From Candidatus Nomurabacteria bacterium (GTDB lineage: Bacteria; Patescibacteriota; Minisyncoccia; Phycocordibacterales; UBA9973), in the NCBI GenBank assembly GCA_943354905.1, contig CALRDL010000004.1:1-58495 (forward strand): DNA of 58,495 nucleotides, written 5' to 3'. The position numbers and the translations under genes were made by a program. This document shows, piece by piece, positions 10,029-20,805 of this stretch. Every line of letters begins with the position of its first letter. The stretch's first letter is position 1. The notes under the pieces are model-generated. The model was not told the DNA's origin, did no database searches, and saw only the letters and a list, made by a program, of their open reading frames with translations.

Positions 10029-11261
10029 ATGCAAAAATTTTCAAAAACAGGCCTGCCTGCGCAGGCAGGAAATATTCTCACTGTGATGCTATTGGTTGTT
10101 TTGGCTTTCTTTTCTGGTATGTATTTGAATAGAGACAACAGAACAGAGCTAGAAAAAGTTTCCTTAACCAATAAAGAAGTCACTGTGGCTACTGTCGCTG
10201 ATTTTGCTCCATTTTGGGAAGTTTGGAATAGTATAAATGAAAAATATCCGGAAGCTATAAAGACTACTGATCAAGAAAAAATCTATGGGGCTATCTCTGG
10301 GCTGGTAGGATCACTCGAAGATCCATATAGTGTTTTCTTCAGCCCAGAAGAAGCAAAAGAATTCGAGGAACAAATTTCTGGCAATTTCTCAGGTATCGGT
10401 ATAGAAGTCGGAATCAAAGATAAGGTTATGACTGTCATAGCACCACTCAAAAATACTCCTGCTTACAGGGCCGGCCTAAAATCTGGTGACAAGATTTTGC
10501 AAATCGACAAGAAAAATACTTCAGATGTAAGTATTGACCAAGCTATAAAGTTAATTCGCGGAGAAAAGGGTACGTTGATTACTTTGACTATTCTAAGAGA
10601 AGGGGACAAAGAACCTAAAGATATACCCATAATTAGAGACACCATAAATATTCCAACTTTAGATACAGAAATTCGAAATGACGGCATATTTGTTATAAAA
10701 CTCTATAGCTTCTCTGCAAATTCTCTGACTTTATTTCGTAACGCCTTGATAGAATTTTCAAAAGCCAGAACAGATAAATTGATCTTAGACCTGAGAGGTA
10801 ATCCGGGTGGATATTTACATGCTTCTGTTGATATAGCCAGCTGGTTCTTACCTTCAGGGAAGATAGTAGTCACTGAAGATTATGGAAAAAATAAAAATCC
10901 TGAGATTTTCCGAAGCAAGGGCTATGATGTCTTTAAAAGGAAATTAAAATTAGTTATTTTAATAGATGGTGGCTCAGCTTCTGCTTCAGAGATAGTTGCC
11001 GGCGCATTACAAGATCATGGCGTAGCAAAATTAGTCGGAGACAAGAGCTTTGGTAAAGGTTCTGTCCAAGAATTAATCAAAGTTACTGACGACACTCGCT
11101 TGAAAATAACTGTAGCCAAATGGCTTACTCCAAATGGGAATTCTATTTCTGAAAAAGGTCTAACTCCTGATTATGAAGTAAAACTAACTAGAAAAGATAT
11201 CGAGGAAAAGAAAGATTTACAATTAGAAAAAGCTGTGGATTTATTATTAAATTGGAAATAA
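10029..11261 (+). CDS. ctpA: S41 family C-terminal processing peptidase with PDZ domain
   Basis: PDZ ([36 protein letters not shown]), [38 protein letters not shown]. Confidence 0.92.
   Translation: MQKFSKTGLPAQAGNILTVMLLVVLAFFSGMYLNRDNRTELEKVSLTNKEVTVATVADFAPFWEVWNSINEKYPEAIKTTDQEKIYGAISGLVGSLEDPYSVFFSPEEAKEFEEQISGNFSGIGIEVGIKDKVMTVIAPLKNTPAYRAGLKSGDKILQIDKKNTSDVSIDQAIKLIRGEKGTLITLTILREGDKEPKDIPIIRDTINIPTLDTEIRNDGIFVIKLYSFSANSLTLFRNALIEFSKARTDKLILDLRGNPGGYLHASVDIASWFLPSGKIVVTEDYGKNKNPEIFRSKGYDVFKRKLKLVILIDGGSASASEIVAGALQDHGVAKLVGDKSFGKGSVQELIKVTDDTRLKITVAKWLTPNGNSISEKGLTPDYEVKLTRKDIEEKKDLQLEKAVDLLLNWK
10052..10069. repeat. 18-bp palindrome CCTGCCTGCGCAGGCAGG (family A, copy 1)
   Basis: Perfect inverted repeat, in-frame in the S41 protease gene as GLPAQAG. 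Confidence 0.95.
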
Positions 11262-11268
11262 AAATAAG

Positions 11269-11712
11269 ATGAAAGTAATATTTTTAAAAGACGTACCAAA
11301 AGTAGGGAAGAAATACGACATCAAAGATGTGTCAGATGGCTACGCCATAAATTTCTTAATACCAAGAAGATTGGCGGAAATAGCTACCACTAAAATCGTA
11401 ACTGAAATAGAATTAAAACAAAAAGAAATAATTATAGAAAGAGAAATACAAGAAGATTTACTTTTGAAAAATCTAGAGGAAATAAAAAATAAAACTCTTC
11501 ATATGAAAGGCAAAACTGACGATAAAGGACATTTATTTTCTGGGATTCGCGCACGCGATATTGCCCTTGCAATGCAAATAGAATATAGAGCAACTATAGA
11601 AGAAGGTGCAATAAAACTGCTAAAACCCATCAAAGAAATAGGGGAGTTTGATATTCCGATCGAGATCCAAGGCAAAAAATCTTCGTTTAGGCTGGTGGTA
11701 GAAAAAATATAA
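11269..11712 (+). CDS. rplI: 50S ribosomal protein L9
   Basis: [36 protein letters not shown] signature. Confidence 0.92.
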   Translation: MKVIFLKDVPKVGKKYDIKDVSDGYAINFLIPRRLAEIATTKIVTEIELKQKEIIIEREIQEDLLLKNLEEIKNKTLHMKGKTDDKGHLFSGIRARDIALAMQIEYRATIEEGAIKLLKPIKEIGEFDIPIEIQGKKSSFRLVVEKI

Positions 11713-11736
11713 AAAACTCTCAGATGAGAGTTTTTT
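11711..11736. terminator. bidirectional terminator between rplI and rpmA
   Basis: AAAAAACTCTCAGATGAGAGTTTTTT between convergent genes. Confidence 0.8.
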
Positions 11737-12007
11737 ATATTACATTTACTATCTTCCTAACTACTGTTTTTCCATTGAAGGAGATCTTGCGTTTTGAGCC
11801 AAATTTGACTGTACCGGGCTTGAGGGCGAAAAGAGTATGATCTTTGCCTAAACCGACGTTTATGCCTGCCATAATGGCTGTACCGCGTTGACGGACTATT
11901 ATAGATCCTGATTCTGCTCCTTGACCATGAGTAAGCTTAATACCTAGGTATTTTGGGTTCGAATCTCTTAAGTTTTTGGCGGTTCCGCCAGCTTTCCTAT
12001 GTGCCAT
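11735..12007 (-). CDS. rpmA: 50S ribosomal protein L27
   Basis: [43 protein letters not shown]. Confidence 0.95.
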   Translation of the reverse strand: MAHRKAGGTAKNLRDSNPKYLGIKLTHGQGAESGSIIVRQRGTAIMAGINVGLGKDHTLFALKPGTVKFGSKRKISFNGKTVVRKIVNVI

Positions 12008-12094
12008 ATGATTGATTCTCTTGAGAAAAACGATTGATAAAAAAACTCGCTTTACGATCTATTTACTTATATAATATATAGTATACAAAATTCT

Positions 12095-12484
12095 ATGGGA
12101 AAAATCAAGCTATTTATAGAAAGTGAAAAGGGGAAAGATGTTTTGATCATTATTATAGTGATTTTAGTAGGTCTAGCTTCTTTTGAACTTGGTCGACTTT
12201 CTAGAGGCAAACAAAGTTCTGGTGTAAAGATAGAATATCCAAAGAAAGATGTCTATATGGAGGCAAATATTATTTCTGGAATAAATTCTTCTGAAAAAAA
12301 TCAAACTTCAAAATCAAATGCGATTTCTTCTAGTAAAAACTTTTTTGCTTCAAATAGGGGAAGTAAATATTATCCCGTAGGATGTTCCGGAGGTCAAAAC
12401 ATAAACCAAGAAAACAGAATTTATTTTAATACCAGTACTGAGGCCGAAAATGCTGGATATATATTATCAAGTTCGTGTAGATAA
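12095..12484 (+). CDS. membrane-anchored protein with Ada-like small metal-binding C-terminal motif
   Basis: One TM helix; C-terminal GSKYYPVGCSGGQNINQENRIYFNTSTEAENAGYILSSSC resembles the Ada-type KYxxxxC..N.I.F.t..eA..aGY...C pattern. Confidence 0.6.
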   Translation: MGKIKLFIESEKGKDVLIIIIVILVGLASFELGRLSRGKQSSGVKIEYPKKDVYMEANIISGINSSEKNQTSKSNAISSSKNFFASNRGSKYYPVGCSGGQNINQENRIYFNTSTEAENAGYILSSSCR

Positions 12485-12506
12485 ATTTTACGAAAATGTA
12501 AGCGTT

Positions 12507-13466
12507 TTATTTTTTTAGTGGATGAAACTTTTTATGAGTAGATTCTGCAAACTTGTCCGAGGCGTGTACGTATCGAGAAGTGGTATCAAGTGATTCGTGA
12601 CCTAGAAGGATCTGAATGGCAGCAGGATTCGCCCCTTGTTCAGCTAAATAAGTCGCAAATCCATGTCTTAAGGAATGAGCACTGGTCGGAATATTGATAC
12701 CCAAAAGTTCTCTGTATTGTTTTATTTTCATTTGTAAATAGTTTGCCGAAATATGTTTATTTTTATTTGAGGCATTACGTCCACGATCAGGAATAAAAAG
12801 ATATGGAAAGTCGTCAGCTCTTTTCTTTAAGTAATTCTCAATGTGACGTTTTGCTCTTTCAGTAAGATAAATAAAACGCTGTTTCCTTCCTTTACCTTCA
12901 ATAAAAATTTTCCCTGATTTATCTAGTTGGATTTTTTTTAAATTAATCAATTCTGAAATACGCATTCCCGATGCGAACAATGTCTCGAGAATCGCACGAT
13001 TTCTAAGTGCGATCATCTGATTTTTTTCAAATTGAGTAGGGGATTCAATTAACTTCTTGAGCTCTTCGAGTTCTGAAACTTGAGGATGTTTTTTTCCCAT
13101 TCGTAATAATTTAATTGATTCGGGTGGAACTGGAACAGGATAGTCCATATCGATAAGATATGTCAGATAACGCCTCAAGGATGTTAAGGTTCGATTTATC
13201 GAGCCACTTGATAAATCTTTCTCAGCTTTTTTACCAGATGCAGTTCTGCGATCATTGGAGTTAAGATAAGCTTTATATTGTTCTATGGTTTTCTTACTAA
13301 TATTCTCAAAAGAGAAATTATTCATCTCATAAGTAAGAAAAAAAGCAAAGGTCTCCAAGTCACGTTCATAGTTGTATAAAGTTTCTTTTGAATAATTATT
13401 GGCACGAACAAAAAGCAGGAAGTCATCATGGTAGGTGAGTGCATTTTTATGATTATTATTGGTCAT
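12507..13466 (-). CDS. tyrosine recombinase (XerC/XerD-like)
   Basis: SGMRISELINLK, HSLRHGFATYLAEQG, LGHESLDTTSRYVH catalytic motifs. Confidence 0.9.
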   Translation of the reverse strand: MTNNNHKNALTYHDDFLLFVRANNYSKETLYNYERDLETFAFFLTYEMNNFSFENISKKTIEQYKAYLNSNDRRTASGKKAEKDLSSGSINRTLTSLRRYLTYLIDMDYPVPVPPESIKLLRMGKKHPQVSELEELKKLIESPTQFEKNQMIALRNRAILETLFASGMRISELINLKKIQLDKSGKIFIEGKGRKQRFIYLTERAKRHIENYLKKRADDFPYLFIPDRGRNASNKNKHISANYLQMKIKQYRELLGINIPTSAHSLRHGFATYLAEQGANPAAIQILLGHESLDTTSRYVHASDKFAESTHKKFHPLKK

Positions 13467-13498
13467 ATTAAACTGAGTATAATATCTCTAACACTCAT

Positions 13499-13527
13499 AT
13501 TATATACAAAAGACATTGTATAGTCAA
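13499..13527 (-). promoter_or_regulatory. sigma70-like promoter for the tyrosine recombinase gene
   Basis: TTGACT - 17 bp - TATAAT on the minus strand, upstream of 13466. Confidence 0.75.
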
Positions 13528-13557
13528 TAAATTGTACAGTGTTGGCCAATAGAACGA

Positions 13558-13758
13558 CTACTTCACGCTATTAAAGAGCTCCTTGAGCCAATCTAAGGCG
13601 ACTTTGATGTAGCCGAGGATGTCTGCCCAAGTCAAATTAAAATATTCTAGAGTTCCAGAGATAGTGATACCAAAATATCGCATCAATAGCAAAGCAACAA
13701 CGACAAGTATGATTAATTTTATAAAACCAGCTTCTTTTTTATTTTTATTTATCATCAT
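13558..13758 (-). CDS. hypothetical small membrane protein
   Basis: 66 aa ORF with one hydrophobic segment. Confidence 0.45.
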   Translation of the reverse strand: MMINKNKKEAGFIKLIILVVVALLLMRYFGITISGTLEYFNLTWADILGYIKVALDWLKELFNSVK

Positions 13759-13788
13759 ATTAATATCATAACATATTCTAATCTCAAA

Positions 13789-15108
13789 CTAAAGCAAAGG
13801 TATATATTTAGGTAAATAATACATTGGATCGAGATAAGCATTGATAGCTGCAACAGGTTGTTTTAAAATTTTGCCAGGGCAAGAGATGCTCGGCACTGTG
13901 GAGACATTTGCAGCAGTCGAAGCATATAGTGATACATGAAGATGAGGTCCTGTCACCCTTCCTGTGCCTCCAGTATAACCAACCACTTCCCCTCTTTGTA
14001 CTTTTTTACCTTCAGAAACCTTTATAAGTGATAAATGCGCAAACGTACTAGAAAGACCATTGCCGTATTCAATAAAAACCCATTTACCAAAAGATACACC
14101 AGAACAAATAACATCAGTATCTCCGATACCTTTGACTATTCCATCGGCCATAGATTTGACCGGTAATGGAGTTCTGGCACGAAAATCAGTCCCACCATGA
14201 CCACTCACATAAGTTCTGTGAGGTCCAGTTTTTGCTCCAAATTCTTGGGTCACAAAAACTTTATCAAGTGGCCAGCTGAGTACTCCCGCGCTAGGAAGCT
14301 CAGACGGATCGAGAATGAATTGCAATTCTGATTCAAGTTGATACAATTCTTTTTCAAAAATTAATTTCTTAGCTAATTGTTCTTTTACTAATTTTTGATA
14401 ACTCGCTTCACTATTTTTTGTTTGTTGAAGTAATTTACTTTTTTCATTTGCATTCTGTATACTTATTTTTTGCTGATCAGAAAGTTTTGATTTCAAAGCA
14501 AGTAATTCATTTTGTGCAATAATAGTAGTATCTCGAGTGTCCTCTAGTTGTCCTTTTACCTGCTTGAGTCTAATTATATTTTCACGCATCTTCTCGCGTA
14601 GAGTTATTATATTGTCTATCTCATTCCAAATAACCGAGAAATCATTATTAGATAAAATGGTTTCTACTATGGTAATTTGTTCAAATTCATTCGTTTTTCT
14701 AAATTCGAGTTTGATGGATTCAATATAGGTATCTATCACATTTTCTTTGTTAGAAATATCCGAACTTAAATTTCCTATGGCAAGATTCGTCTTGTCTATC
14801 TTTTTTTGAGTGATGAATATATCTGTCTGTAATTTTTTCTTAGTTAGGTCTAATTCTTTAATAGTATTATTCAAAGAATTTTTTTCCTTACCAAGACTTT
14901 CAAGTTGAGTTTGATACACTCTGATCTCGATTTCCAATTTTTCTATATCTGTATCTTTTTGATTTATTTTCTCTCTTATTTCATTTACTGTTTGTGCATA
15001 AGAAAAAAACATTGGCATTAAAACCAAAATTATAAAAAATCTTTTGAGTAAAAAAATTAGAATTTCATTCCATTTCAACTGCTTTTTGTAATCTTGAAAT
15101 TGTTTCAT
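13789..15108 (-). CDS. M23 (LytM) peptidase with N-terminal coiled coil (EnvC-like)
   Basis: Signal-like segment, long coiled coil, then HGGTDFRA...GRVTGPHLHVSLY LytM motifs. Start overlaps gltX. Confidence 0.85.
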   Translation of the reverse strand: MKQFQDYKKQLKWNEILIFLLKRFFIILVLMPMFFSYAQTVNEIREKINQKDTDIEKLEIEIRVYQTQLESLGKEKNSLNNTIKELDLTKKKLQTDIFITQKKIDKTNLAIGNLSSDISNKENVIDTYIESIKLEFRKTNEFEQITIVETILSNNDFSVIWNEIDNIITLREKMRENIIRLKQVKGQLEDTRDTTIIAQNELLALKSKLSDQQKISIQNANEKSKLLQQTKNSEASYQKLVKEQLAKKLIFEKELYQLESELQFILDPSELPSAGVLSWPLDKVFVTQEFGAKTGPHRTYVSGHGGTDFRARTPLPVKSMADGIVKGIGDTDVICSGVSFGKWVFIEYGNGLSSTFAHLSLIKVSEGKKVQRGEVVGYTGGTGRVTGPHLHVSLYASTAANVSTVPSISCPGKILKQPVAAINAYLDPMYYLPKYIPLL

Positions 15109-16399
15109 TTTTTCCTAATATTCCGGCTATGGTGAAAGGATCTGGAGATTTATCTCTTCCAGATAGGGCATAGCGAATCGGATGCAAAAAAGAACCTCTG
15201 CCCTCTCCCCTACTAGGCAAATTGTCAGCAATAAACATTAAATTATTTTTAATATTTTCCAAAATAAAATTATTCTCATCGATTTTTTGTAGAGTTTCTA
15301 TGGCTAGATTTATATTTTCTTTTATTTTTTCTGGTATAGTATCTTTGTATATCAATTTTGTTTTTTCAATTTTTGGAGCTTTGAAAAAGAAGTCAAACTC
15401 CCCTGCGATAGCCATCGTGGTTACATCGCTCCATTTGGAAATCCGCTCGAAAATCATCGGCACGAGTCTCGGATCTTTCATATTCAAAGGTTCTTTGGGC
15501 AACCATTCTAAAATATTTTTTTCGATTTCTTCTGGTGGAAGTTTCTTTAAATATTCTCTATTCAGCCAATCAAGTTTCTTTTCATCTAAAATCGCTCCAC
15601 TTTTTCCAATTCTCTCTAATTCAAATTCGGCGATAAGATCGGTAAGTGTGAAAAGTTCTCGATCATTTTTTGGATGCCAAACTAGCAATATAATAAAGTT
15701 TACAATAGCTTCGGGAAGATACCCTTGTTTGATATAATCTTGCAAACTTATAGCACCATTTCTTTTACCCATTTTTTGTCGATTAGACATGAGGACAAAC
15801 GGATAATGAGCATAGATTGGTCTCTCTGCTCCGATCGCTTCTTGTATTAAAATTTGCCGTGGAGTATTTGCCAATCCATCTTCTCCTCTGATAATATGAG
15901 TGACGCCCATCTCATAATCATCCACTACAGCTGTGAGATGATAAAGCGGAGATTCGAGATCTCGGGCAATAACGAAATCTTTCAGGTCTGTCGTGTCGAC
16001 AGATATATCTCCTCGAGCCATATCATGAAAAGTTATAACTTTATTTGGATTTTTAAAACGAACCACATCTCTTGTAACACCCTCCTCATTTGTTTCTCTA
16101 GAAATATAAGCTGTTTTTTCCTCAACCATCTTAGCGATATATCTTTTATAAATATCTGTTCTTTCTGATTGGCGATAAAAAGTATCTGATTTTATCCCTA
16201 TCCATGCTAATCCTTCCTTGATAGCTTCTTCATATTCTTTCTTTGAACGCACAGGATCCGTATCTTCTGAACGCATAATAACCTCACCATCGTTTTGACG
16301 AGCATAAATATAGTTAAGTAAGGCATACATCGCCGTACCCAAATGAGGAAAACCTGTAGGACTCGGGGCAAATCTAGTTACAACCTTTTTTTCTGACAT
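15065..16399 (-). CDS. gltX: glutamyl-tRNA synthetase
   Basis: APSPTGFPHLGTA (HIGH-like), RSEDTDPVRS, MGKRNGA (KMSKS-like). Confidence 0.9.
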   Translation of the reverse strand: MSEKKVVTRFAPSPTGFPHLGTAMYALLNYIYARQNDGEVIMRSEDTDPVRSKKEYEEAIKEGLAWIGIKSDTFYRQSERTDIYKRYIAKMVEEKTAYISRETNEEGVTRDVVRFKNPNKVITFHDMARGDISVDTTDLKDFVIARDLESPLYHLTAVVDDYEMGVTHIIRGEDGLANTPRQILIQEAIGAERPIYAHYPFVLMSNRQKMGKRNGAISLQDYIKQGYLPEAIVNFIILLVWHPKNDRELFTLTDLIAEFELERIGKSGAILDEKKLDWLNREYLKKLPPEEIEKNILEWLPKEPLNMKDPRLVPMIFERISKWSDVTTMAIAGEFDFFFKAPKIEKTKLIYKDTIPEKIKENINLAIETLQKIDENNFILENIKNNLMFIADNLPSRGEGRGSFLHPIRYALSGRDKSPDPFTIAGILGKNETISRLQKAVEME

Positions 16400-16447
16400 T
16401 TCTTGATTATAACATATAAATACAATGCTCTGAAACTTTTTTAAATA

Positions 16448-17154
16448 CTAATCCAATAAATGCTTATTTTTAATAAGATACTCTTTAATATTTTCTATTT
16501 CTTTTAATTTTTTAGTTTCAAATGCATATTTTAATTTAATGCAAGTGCTTAAAATAATAGCCGCATGTAAAACTCTTTTATTACAAGGTTCACCTCCAAA
16601 ATATCCTTCAATAATTTGTTCTTGGACTTCTTTTGATCCTTTGCTAAATATAATTGAGAAAAGACTACGCCCTAAATCTATATATCTATTATTAAACCTA
16701 GGATTGGGGTCAAAAACAGTGATCGGATTTGTGGCAAATATATTCTTTTTCCAAGTAATTCTTCATTACTATAAGTATCTGCTAAAATTGGCGCATTTAT
16801 GTATTCCATAAGTGCATAAGAATGTCCGTTCAAAACGCCTTCTTCAAATACATGAGGCACTTTTATTCCTGATGCTTCCCAAATTTTTAGAAACTGTCCT
16901 TCACCAAAAGCGTTATTGGCTATACTCAATCGAATTTTCAAAACTAGTTTTTCTGTGGATGTTTCAATTATACAAACCAATGAGGATACACCTTTATGAG
17001 AAAAAGTTATATCAACTTCTTGTTCCTTAAATCTAGGGTGATTCGAAATAAAATTTTCAACTTGAGGAATTAAATTTCTTTTTCTTTCGTTAAATTTACT
17101 ATCTATTTCATGTTTGGATAATTTGGGCTGATTATTAAAAGTAATTTTATTCAT
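16448..17154 (-). pseudogene. aminoglycoside phosphotransferase-like kinase, frameshifted with internal loss
   Basis: N-terminal kinase lobe (KLVLKIRL...ALMEYINAP) in the listed ORF; after GKRIY the homologous frame shifts to FATNPITVFDPNPRFNNRYIDLGRSLFSIIF...KNKHLLD*. No HGD catalytic loop in either frame. Confidence 0.7.
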
Positions 17155-17157
17155 ATT

Positions 17158-18288
17158 TTATTTCTCATGCTTCAAAGCCTCGTCTACTAGAGCCCGAGCT
17201 ATTTTCATAGATGCATCGGGTTTAAAGAAATTTTTGGCGGACTTTGCCATCATTTCATATTCTTTAGTATCTCCTAAAATTCTATCTACTTCTCCACTCA
17301 AAATATTTGCAGTCATATTAGCTTCTTCAATAACACTACAAGCTCCGACTCGAGCGTAACTGAAAGCATTCTTTTTTTGATGATCTAAGTGTGTATTTGT
17401 AATTGGGATTAAAATAGAAGGTGTACCCCAAGCTGCAATTTCAAAAATCATTGATCCAGGCCTAGAGATGATAATATCTGAAACACCTGCCGCCATTTTC
17501 ATAGCTAGTGGATTTAAAAAAGCCATAGATATATATCTACTCTTATACGAACTATCTCCTAGTACTACTTCAGCTTGTTTTTTTACCATTTGATAATTTT
17601 GGACGCCAGTCTGGTGAATGATCTGATAACTTTGGACAAGTCTCGGTAAAGCATCGAGCACGGTATTATTGATGAGTTCAGCTCCCTGAGAACCACCCAA
17701 GATTAAAATAACAGGAAGTTCACTTTCTAATTTAAAATATTTCAGAGCTTCTATTTTTCCAGCTTTTTCTTCTATTTCTTTTCGAACTGGTTGACCAGTC
17801 CAAGCGACTTTTTCTTTTGGAAAAAACTCCGTCGCATTCAAAAAAGACACAGCAATCTTTTTCGCAAAACGCCCCGCCCAAAGATTCACTCGTCCTGGAG
17901 TAGAATCAGATTCGTGAATAATAACAGGAATTCCTAAAACTCTCGCCGCAAATATTGTGGGGAAAGATGCATGTCCTCCTTTTCCAAAAACCACATCCGG
18001 ATAAATCGAGAACATTTTAAAAACAGCGTTAATACTACCAAAAAAAATCTTAAAAATATCCAAAAAATTAAAAAACGAAAAATAAGTTCGCATTTTACCA
18101 GAGATTACTTCTTCATACAAAAGTCCATTTTCAAAAAGCATTTCCTTGTCATAAGGACTATCAGAAATATAATAAAGCTTTACTCCTAAAATATTTTCTT
18201 TATCTATTATTTGATTTACTTTTTGGACGACAGCAATGATCGGATAAAAATGTCCGCCTGTTCCACCGCCCGTGAATACTATTTTCAT
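17158..18288 (-). CDS. murG: UDP-GlcNAc:undecaprenyl-PP-MurNAc-pentapeptide GlcNAc transferase
   Basis: FTGGGTGGHFYPIIAV; GGSQGAELIN; RPGSMIFEIAAWGTPSILIP. Confidence 0.93.
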   Translation of the reverse strand: MKIVFTGGGTGGHFYPIIAVVQKVNQIIDKENILGVKLYYISDSPYDKEMLFENGLLYEEVISGKMRTYFSFFNFLDIFKIFFGSINAVFKMFSIYPDVVFGKGGHASFPTIFAARVLGIPVIIHESDSTPGRVNLWAGRFAKKIAVSFLNATEFFPKEKVAWTGQPVRKEIEEKAGKIEALKYFKLESELPVILILGGSQGAELINNTVLDALPRLVQSYQIIHQTGVQNYQMVKKQAEVVLGDSSYKSRYISMAFLNPLAMKMAAGVSDIIISRPGSMIFEIAAWGTPSILIPITNTHLDHQKKNAFSYARVGACSVIEEANMTANILSGEVDRILGDTKEYEMMAKSAKNFFKPDASMKIARALVDEALKHEK

Positions 18289-19394
18289 GATTTTTTAACT
18301 TTACTGGTAAATTTTGAAACCTGAAGCACTATGCCTATCATAGTCAGATATATCATAAGCGAAGTCCCTCCATGACTCATAAAAGGAAGTGGCACACCAG
18401 TCAAAGGGAAAACTCCGATGATTGATGCTATGTGCATCAAAGACTGAAACGTAATCAGTATAACAATTCCCGAGACCAAAAGTCTACTGAAAAGATCTGG
18501 TGAATTATTAGCAATCCGAAATCCACGTAAAGCAAAAAGTAAATATAAAAATATCACCGAAGATGTTCCCACAAAACCGAGTTCTTCTCCTAAAACTGCA
18601 AATATTGAGTCCCCTTGCGGTTCTGGTAAATAGGTAAATTTTTGAATACTTTGGCCATATCCTCGCCCAAATATTCCTCCGGACCCGAAAGCAATTAGTG
18701 ATTGTTGGATTTGCCACGAAGAACCTTGTGGATCGTTAGCAGGATTAATAAAAGTTTTTACTCGAGCTTGAAGATATGGAGTAATGAAAACTAAACTCCC
18801 AAGTACAAATACACTCAGAGTTCCAATGCCTAAAATATACCTCATAGGTACTCCAGAAATAAAAAGCATAGATATTCCAGTCACAGTGATTAAGATAAAG
18901 CTCTTTATGTCTGGTTGCTTAAAAAGCACAAGAGCTATAATCGTCAGCATTATTCCAAGAGGCAAAATACCGAATTTAAAATCTTGCACTCGAGTTTTGG
19001 CCCAAGAAAGCCAAGCTGCAAAATAAATAATGAAACTAAATTTTAATATTTCTACTGGTTGAAAAGAAATCGGCCCGATCTTTAGCCATCTTGTAGCTCC
19101 GCCATGACTCCAACCAAAATATGGGATAAACACGCAAGCGGTCAATAATATAGATCCTAGAAAAAGGAGAAATGCATATTTGCGCCAAAATTTATAATCC
19201 ACTTTCAAACAAACATACATACCAAGGATACCCATCCCAAGACCGAGCACTAGCTGATTAAAAATCACGGAATAAAAAGTATTTTCATTCTTTACTAAGA
19301 CTCCCAAAGACGCCGAGATAAAAATAAATACTCCTATAGTTACAAGAAGTCCGAGAATTATTAGAAAAAATCTATCTACTTTTTTTTCTTTCAT
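18285..19394 (-). CDS. ftsW: FtsW/RodA/SpoVE family glycosyltransferase
   Basis: QPVEILKFSFIIYFA, GIFGRGYGQSIQKFTYLPEPQGDSIFAVLGEELGFVG, FMSHGGTSLM. Confidence 0.9.
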   Translation of the reverse strand: MKEKKVDRFFLIILGLLVTIGVFIFISASLGVLVKNENTFYSVIFNQLVLGLGMGILGMYVCLKVDYKFWRKYAFLLFLGSILLTACVFIPYFGWSHGGATRWLKIGPISFQPVEILKFSFIIYFAAWLSWAKTRVQDFKFGILPLGIMLTIIALVLFKQPDIKSFILITVTGISMLFISGVPMRYILGIGTLSVFVLGSLVFITPYLQARVKTFINPANDPQGSSWQIQQSLIAFGSGGIFGRGYGQSIQKFTYLPEPQGDSIFAVLGEELGFVGTSSVIFLYLLFALRGFRIANNSPDLFSRLLVSGIVILITFQSLMHIASIIGVFPLTGVPLPFMSHGGTSLMIYLTMIGIVLQVSKFTSKVKKS

Positions 19395-19398
19395 ACCG

Positions 19399-20430
19399 TT
19401 AACGACTAATAATCGCCAAAATTATTCCAATAATTGAAAATATTACTGAAAGGATCCAAAAACGCATAGTCACTTTATAAGCTGGCCAACCAATAGCTTC
19501 AAAATGATGATGAATCGGAGCTAATCTAAATATCCTCTTCCCTCCCCTAAATTTTTTAGAAATCGTTTGCAAAATAACTGAGCCTGATGTGATAACAAGT
19601 GGTATAGCAATGATAGGCAAAATAAGAACCGAATCAGTCAAAAAAGCTAAAGTCACTATGGTTATAGTCAAGCCCATTATCCCAGTCTCTCCCATATAAA
19701 ACCTTGCTGGAGGAACATTGAACCAAAGAAAGGCTAAAGTTGCTCCAGTCAAAACTCCCGAAAAAGCAGCTAGGTCAACTTGGTTATTAGCATAAGCTAT
19801 AGCTGAATATGCTCCGAAAATAGACGCGAGAACTCCACCCGAGAGTCCGTCTATACCGTCGATAACTCCTCCAGAAAAAGTTGCCAGAGCCACAATGATA
19901 AAAAATGGAATAATCAAAATTCCTAAAAATAATTCTCCACCGAAAGGAATATGGATACCTGTCATGCCGAGTTTAAAATAAAACCAGATACCGATTGAAA
20001 AAGAAAATATCATTATCAAGAAAATTTTCCACAAACGCCAAGACTTGTCATCCTGAGCTATCTTGCCTGTCCCATATATTTGCACCAGATCATCGAAAAG
20101 TCCAATAATAGAACCGACAATAAGAGTAAAAAGTGGGATGAGAGTCTGATTTCGACTCAAAAAGTTTAATTTCTCCATACCTATAGAAAAAATAAAAGTA
20201 GTAAGTAGAACAGAAATCCAAATCAATATCCCCCCAACACGAGGAGTTTTTAATTCTTCAGTTTCGTTGTGGATTTTAGAAAAATCAGTAGCTGTAACAT
20301 TTTCATTTCTGGAATACTTCTTCCACATTTTATATTTATAAAAAAAGTGAGTAGCAATCGGGGTCAAAAAAATACCCAAAAAAAAGGCCACAGCCGTCGG
20401 TAAAAATATTTTAACTAAATCCAAATACAT
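19399..20430 (-). CDS. mraY: phospho-N-acetylmuramoyl-pentapeptide transferase
   Basis: TPRVGGILIW, GVIDGIDGLSGG, FRLAPIHHHFEAIGWPAYKVTMRFW. Confidence 0.93.
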   Translation of the reverse strand: MYLDLVKIFLPTAVAFFLGIFLTPIATHFFYKYKMWKKYSRNENVTATDFSKIHNETEELKTPRVGGILIWISVLLTTFIFSIGMEKLNFLSRNQTLIPLFTLIVGSIIGLFDDLVQIYGTGKIAQDDKSWRLWKIFLIMIFSFSIGIWFYFKLGMTGIHIPFGGELFLGILIIPFFIIVALATFSGGVIDGIDGLSGGVLASIFGAYSAIAYANNQVDLAAFSGVLTGATLAFLWFNVPPARFYMGETGIMGLTITIVTLAFLTDSVLILPIIAIPLVITSGSVILQTISKKFRGGKRIFRLAPIHHHFEAIGWPAYKVTMRFWILSVIFSIIGIILAIISR

Positions 20431-20461
20431 GTTTGGATTATAGCATAAAAAATCAGAAGTT

Positions 20462-20737
20462 TTAATTTTTGTACTCTGCCGTCATAATTTCAATAGAAGT
20501 TGCCATTTTATCAACAGACACGATAAGACTCTGTAATAATTCCTTAGAATCAGCGATGTCGCTTTTTAGCTCTTGGACATCTTTCTTGGTAGCAAAAATT
20601 TTCAGGCTATTATCGGCCATCTCCTCTAAGTCTTTTTTTGTGGCAAAGATTTTTAGGTTATTTTCTGCCATCTCCTCCAAATCTTTCTTGGTGGACAAAA
20701 CAGCTATTAATTTGTCTATATCTTTATCTTCTAACAT
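20462..20737 (-). CDS. hypothetical coiled-coil protein with internal repeat
   Basis: Contains two near-identical copies of LKIFATKKDLEEMA-N. Confidence 0.5.
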   Translation of the reverse strand: MLEDKDIDKLIAVLSTKKDLEEMAENNLKIFATKKDLEEMADNSLKIFATKKDVQELKSDIADSKELLQSLIVSVDKMATSIEIMTAEYKN

Positions 20738-20805
20738 AGTTTCATTATATATCAGTAGCTATAAATAAATCAAGTTGTTTATAGACGTCCAACGTCTACA
20801 GTTAA

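Noticed and set aside
11950-11975. GGGTTCGAATCTC resembling a tRNA T-loop
   Set aside because: It lies inside the rpmA (L27) coding sequence and no acceptor or anticodon stems surround it.
13510-13550. Possible dif/attachment-like site near the tyrosine recombinase (ATTGTATAG...ATTGTACAG)
   Set aside because: Does not match the dif arm consensus by eye and is better explained as the -35/-10 promoter of the recombinase gene.
15222-15737. 171 aa ORF antisense to gltX
   Set aside because: Shadow ORF; low-complexity Ser/Phe/Ile composition typical of antisense translation.
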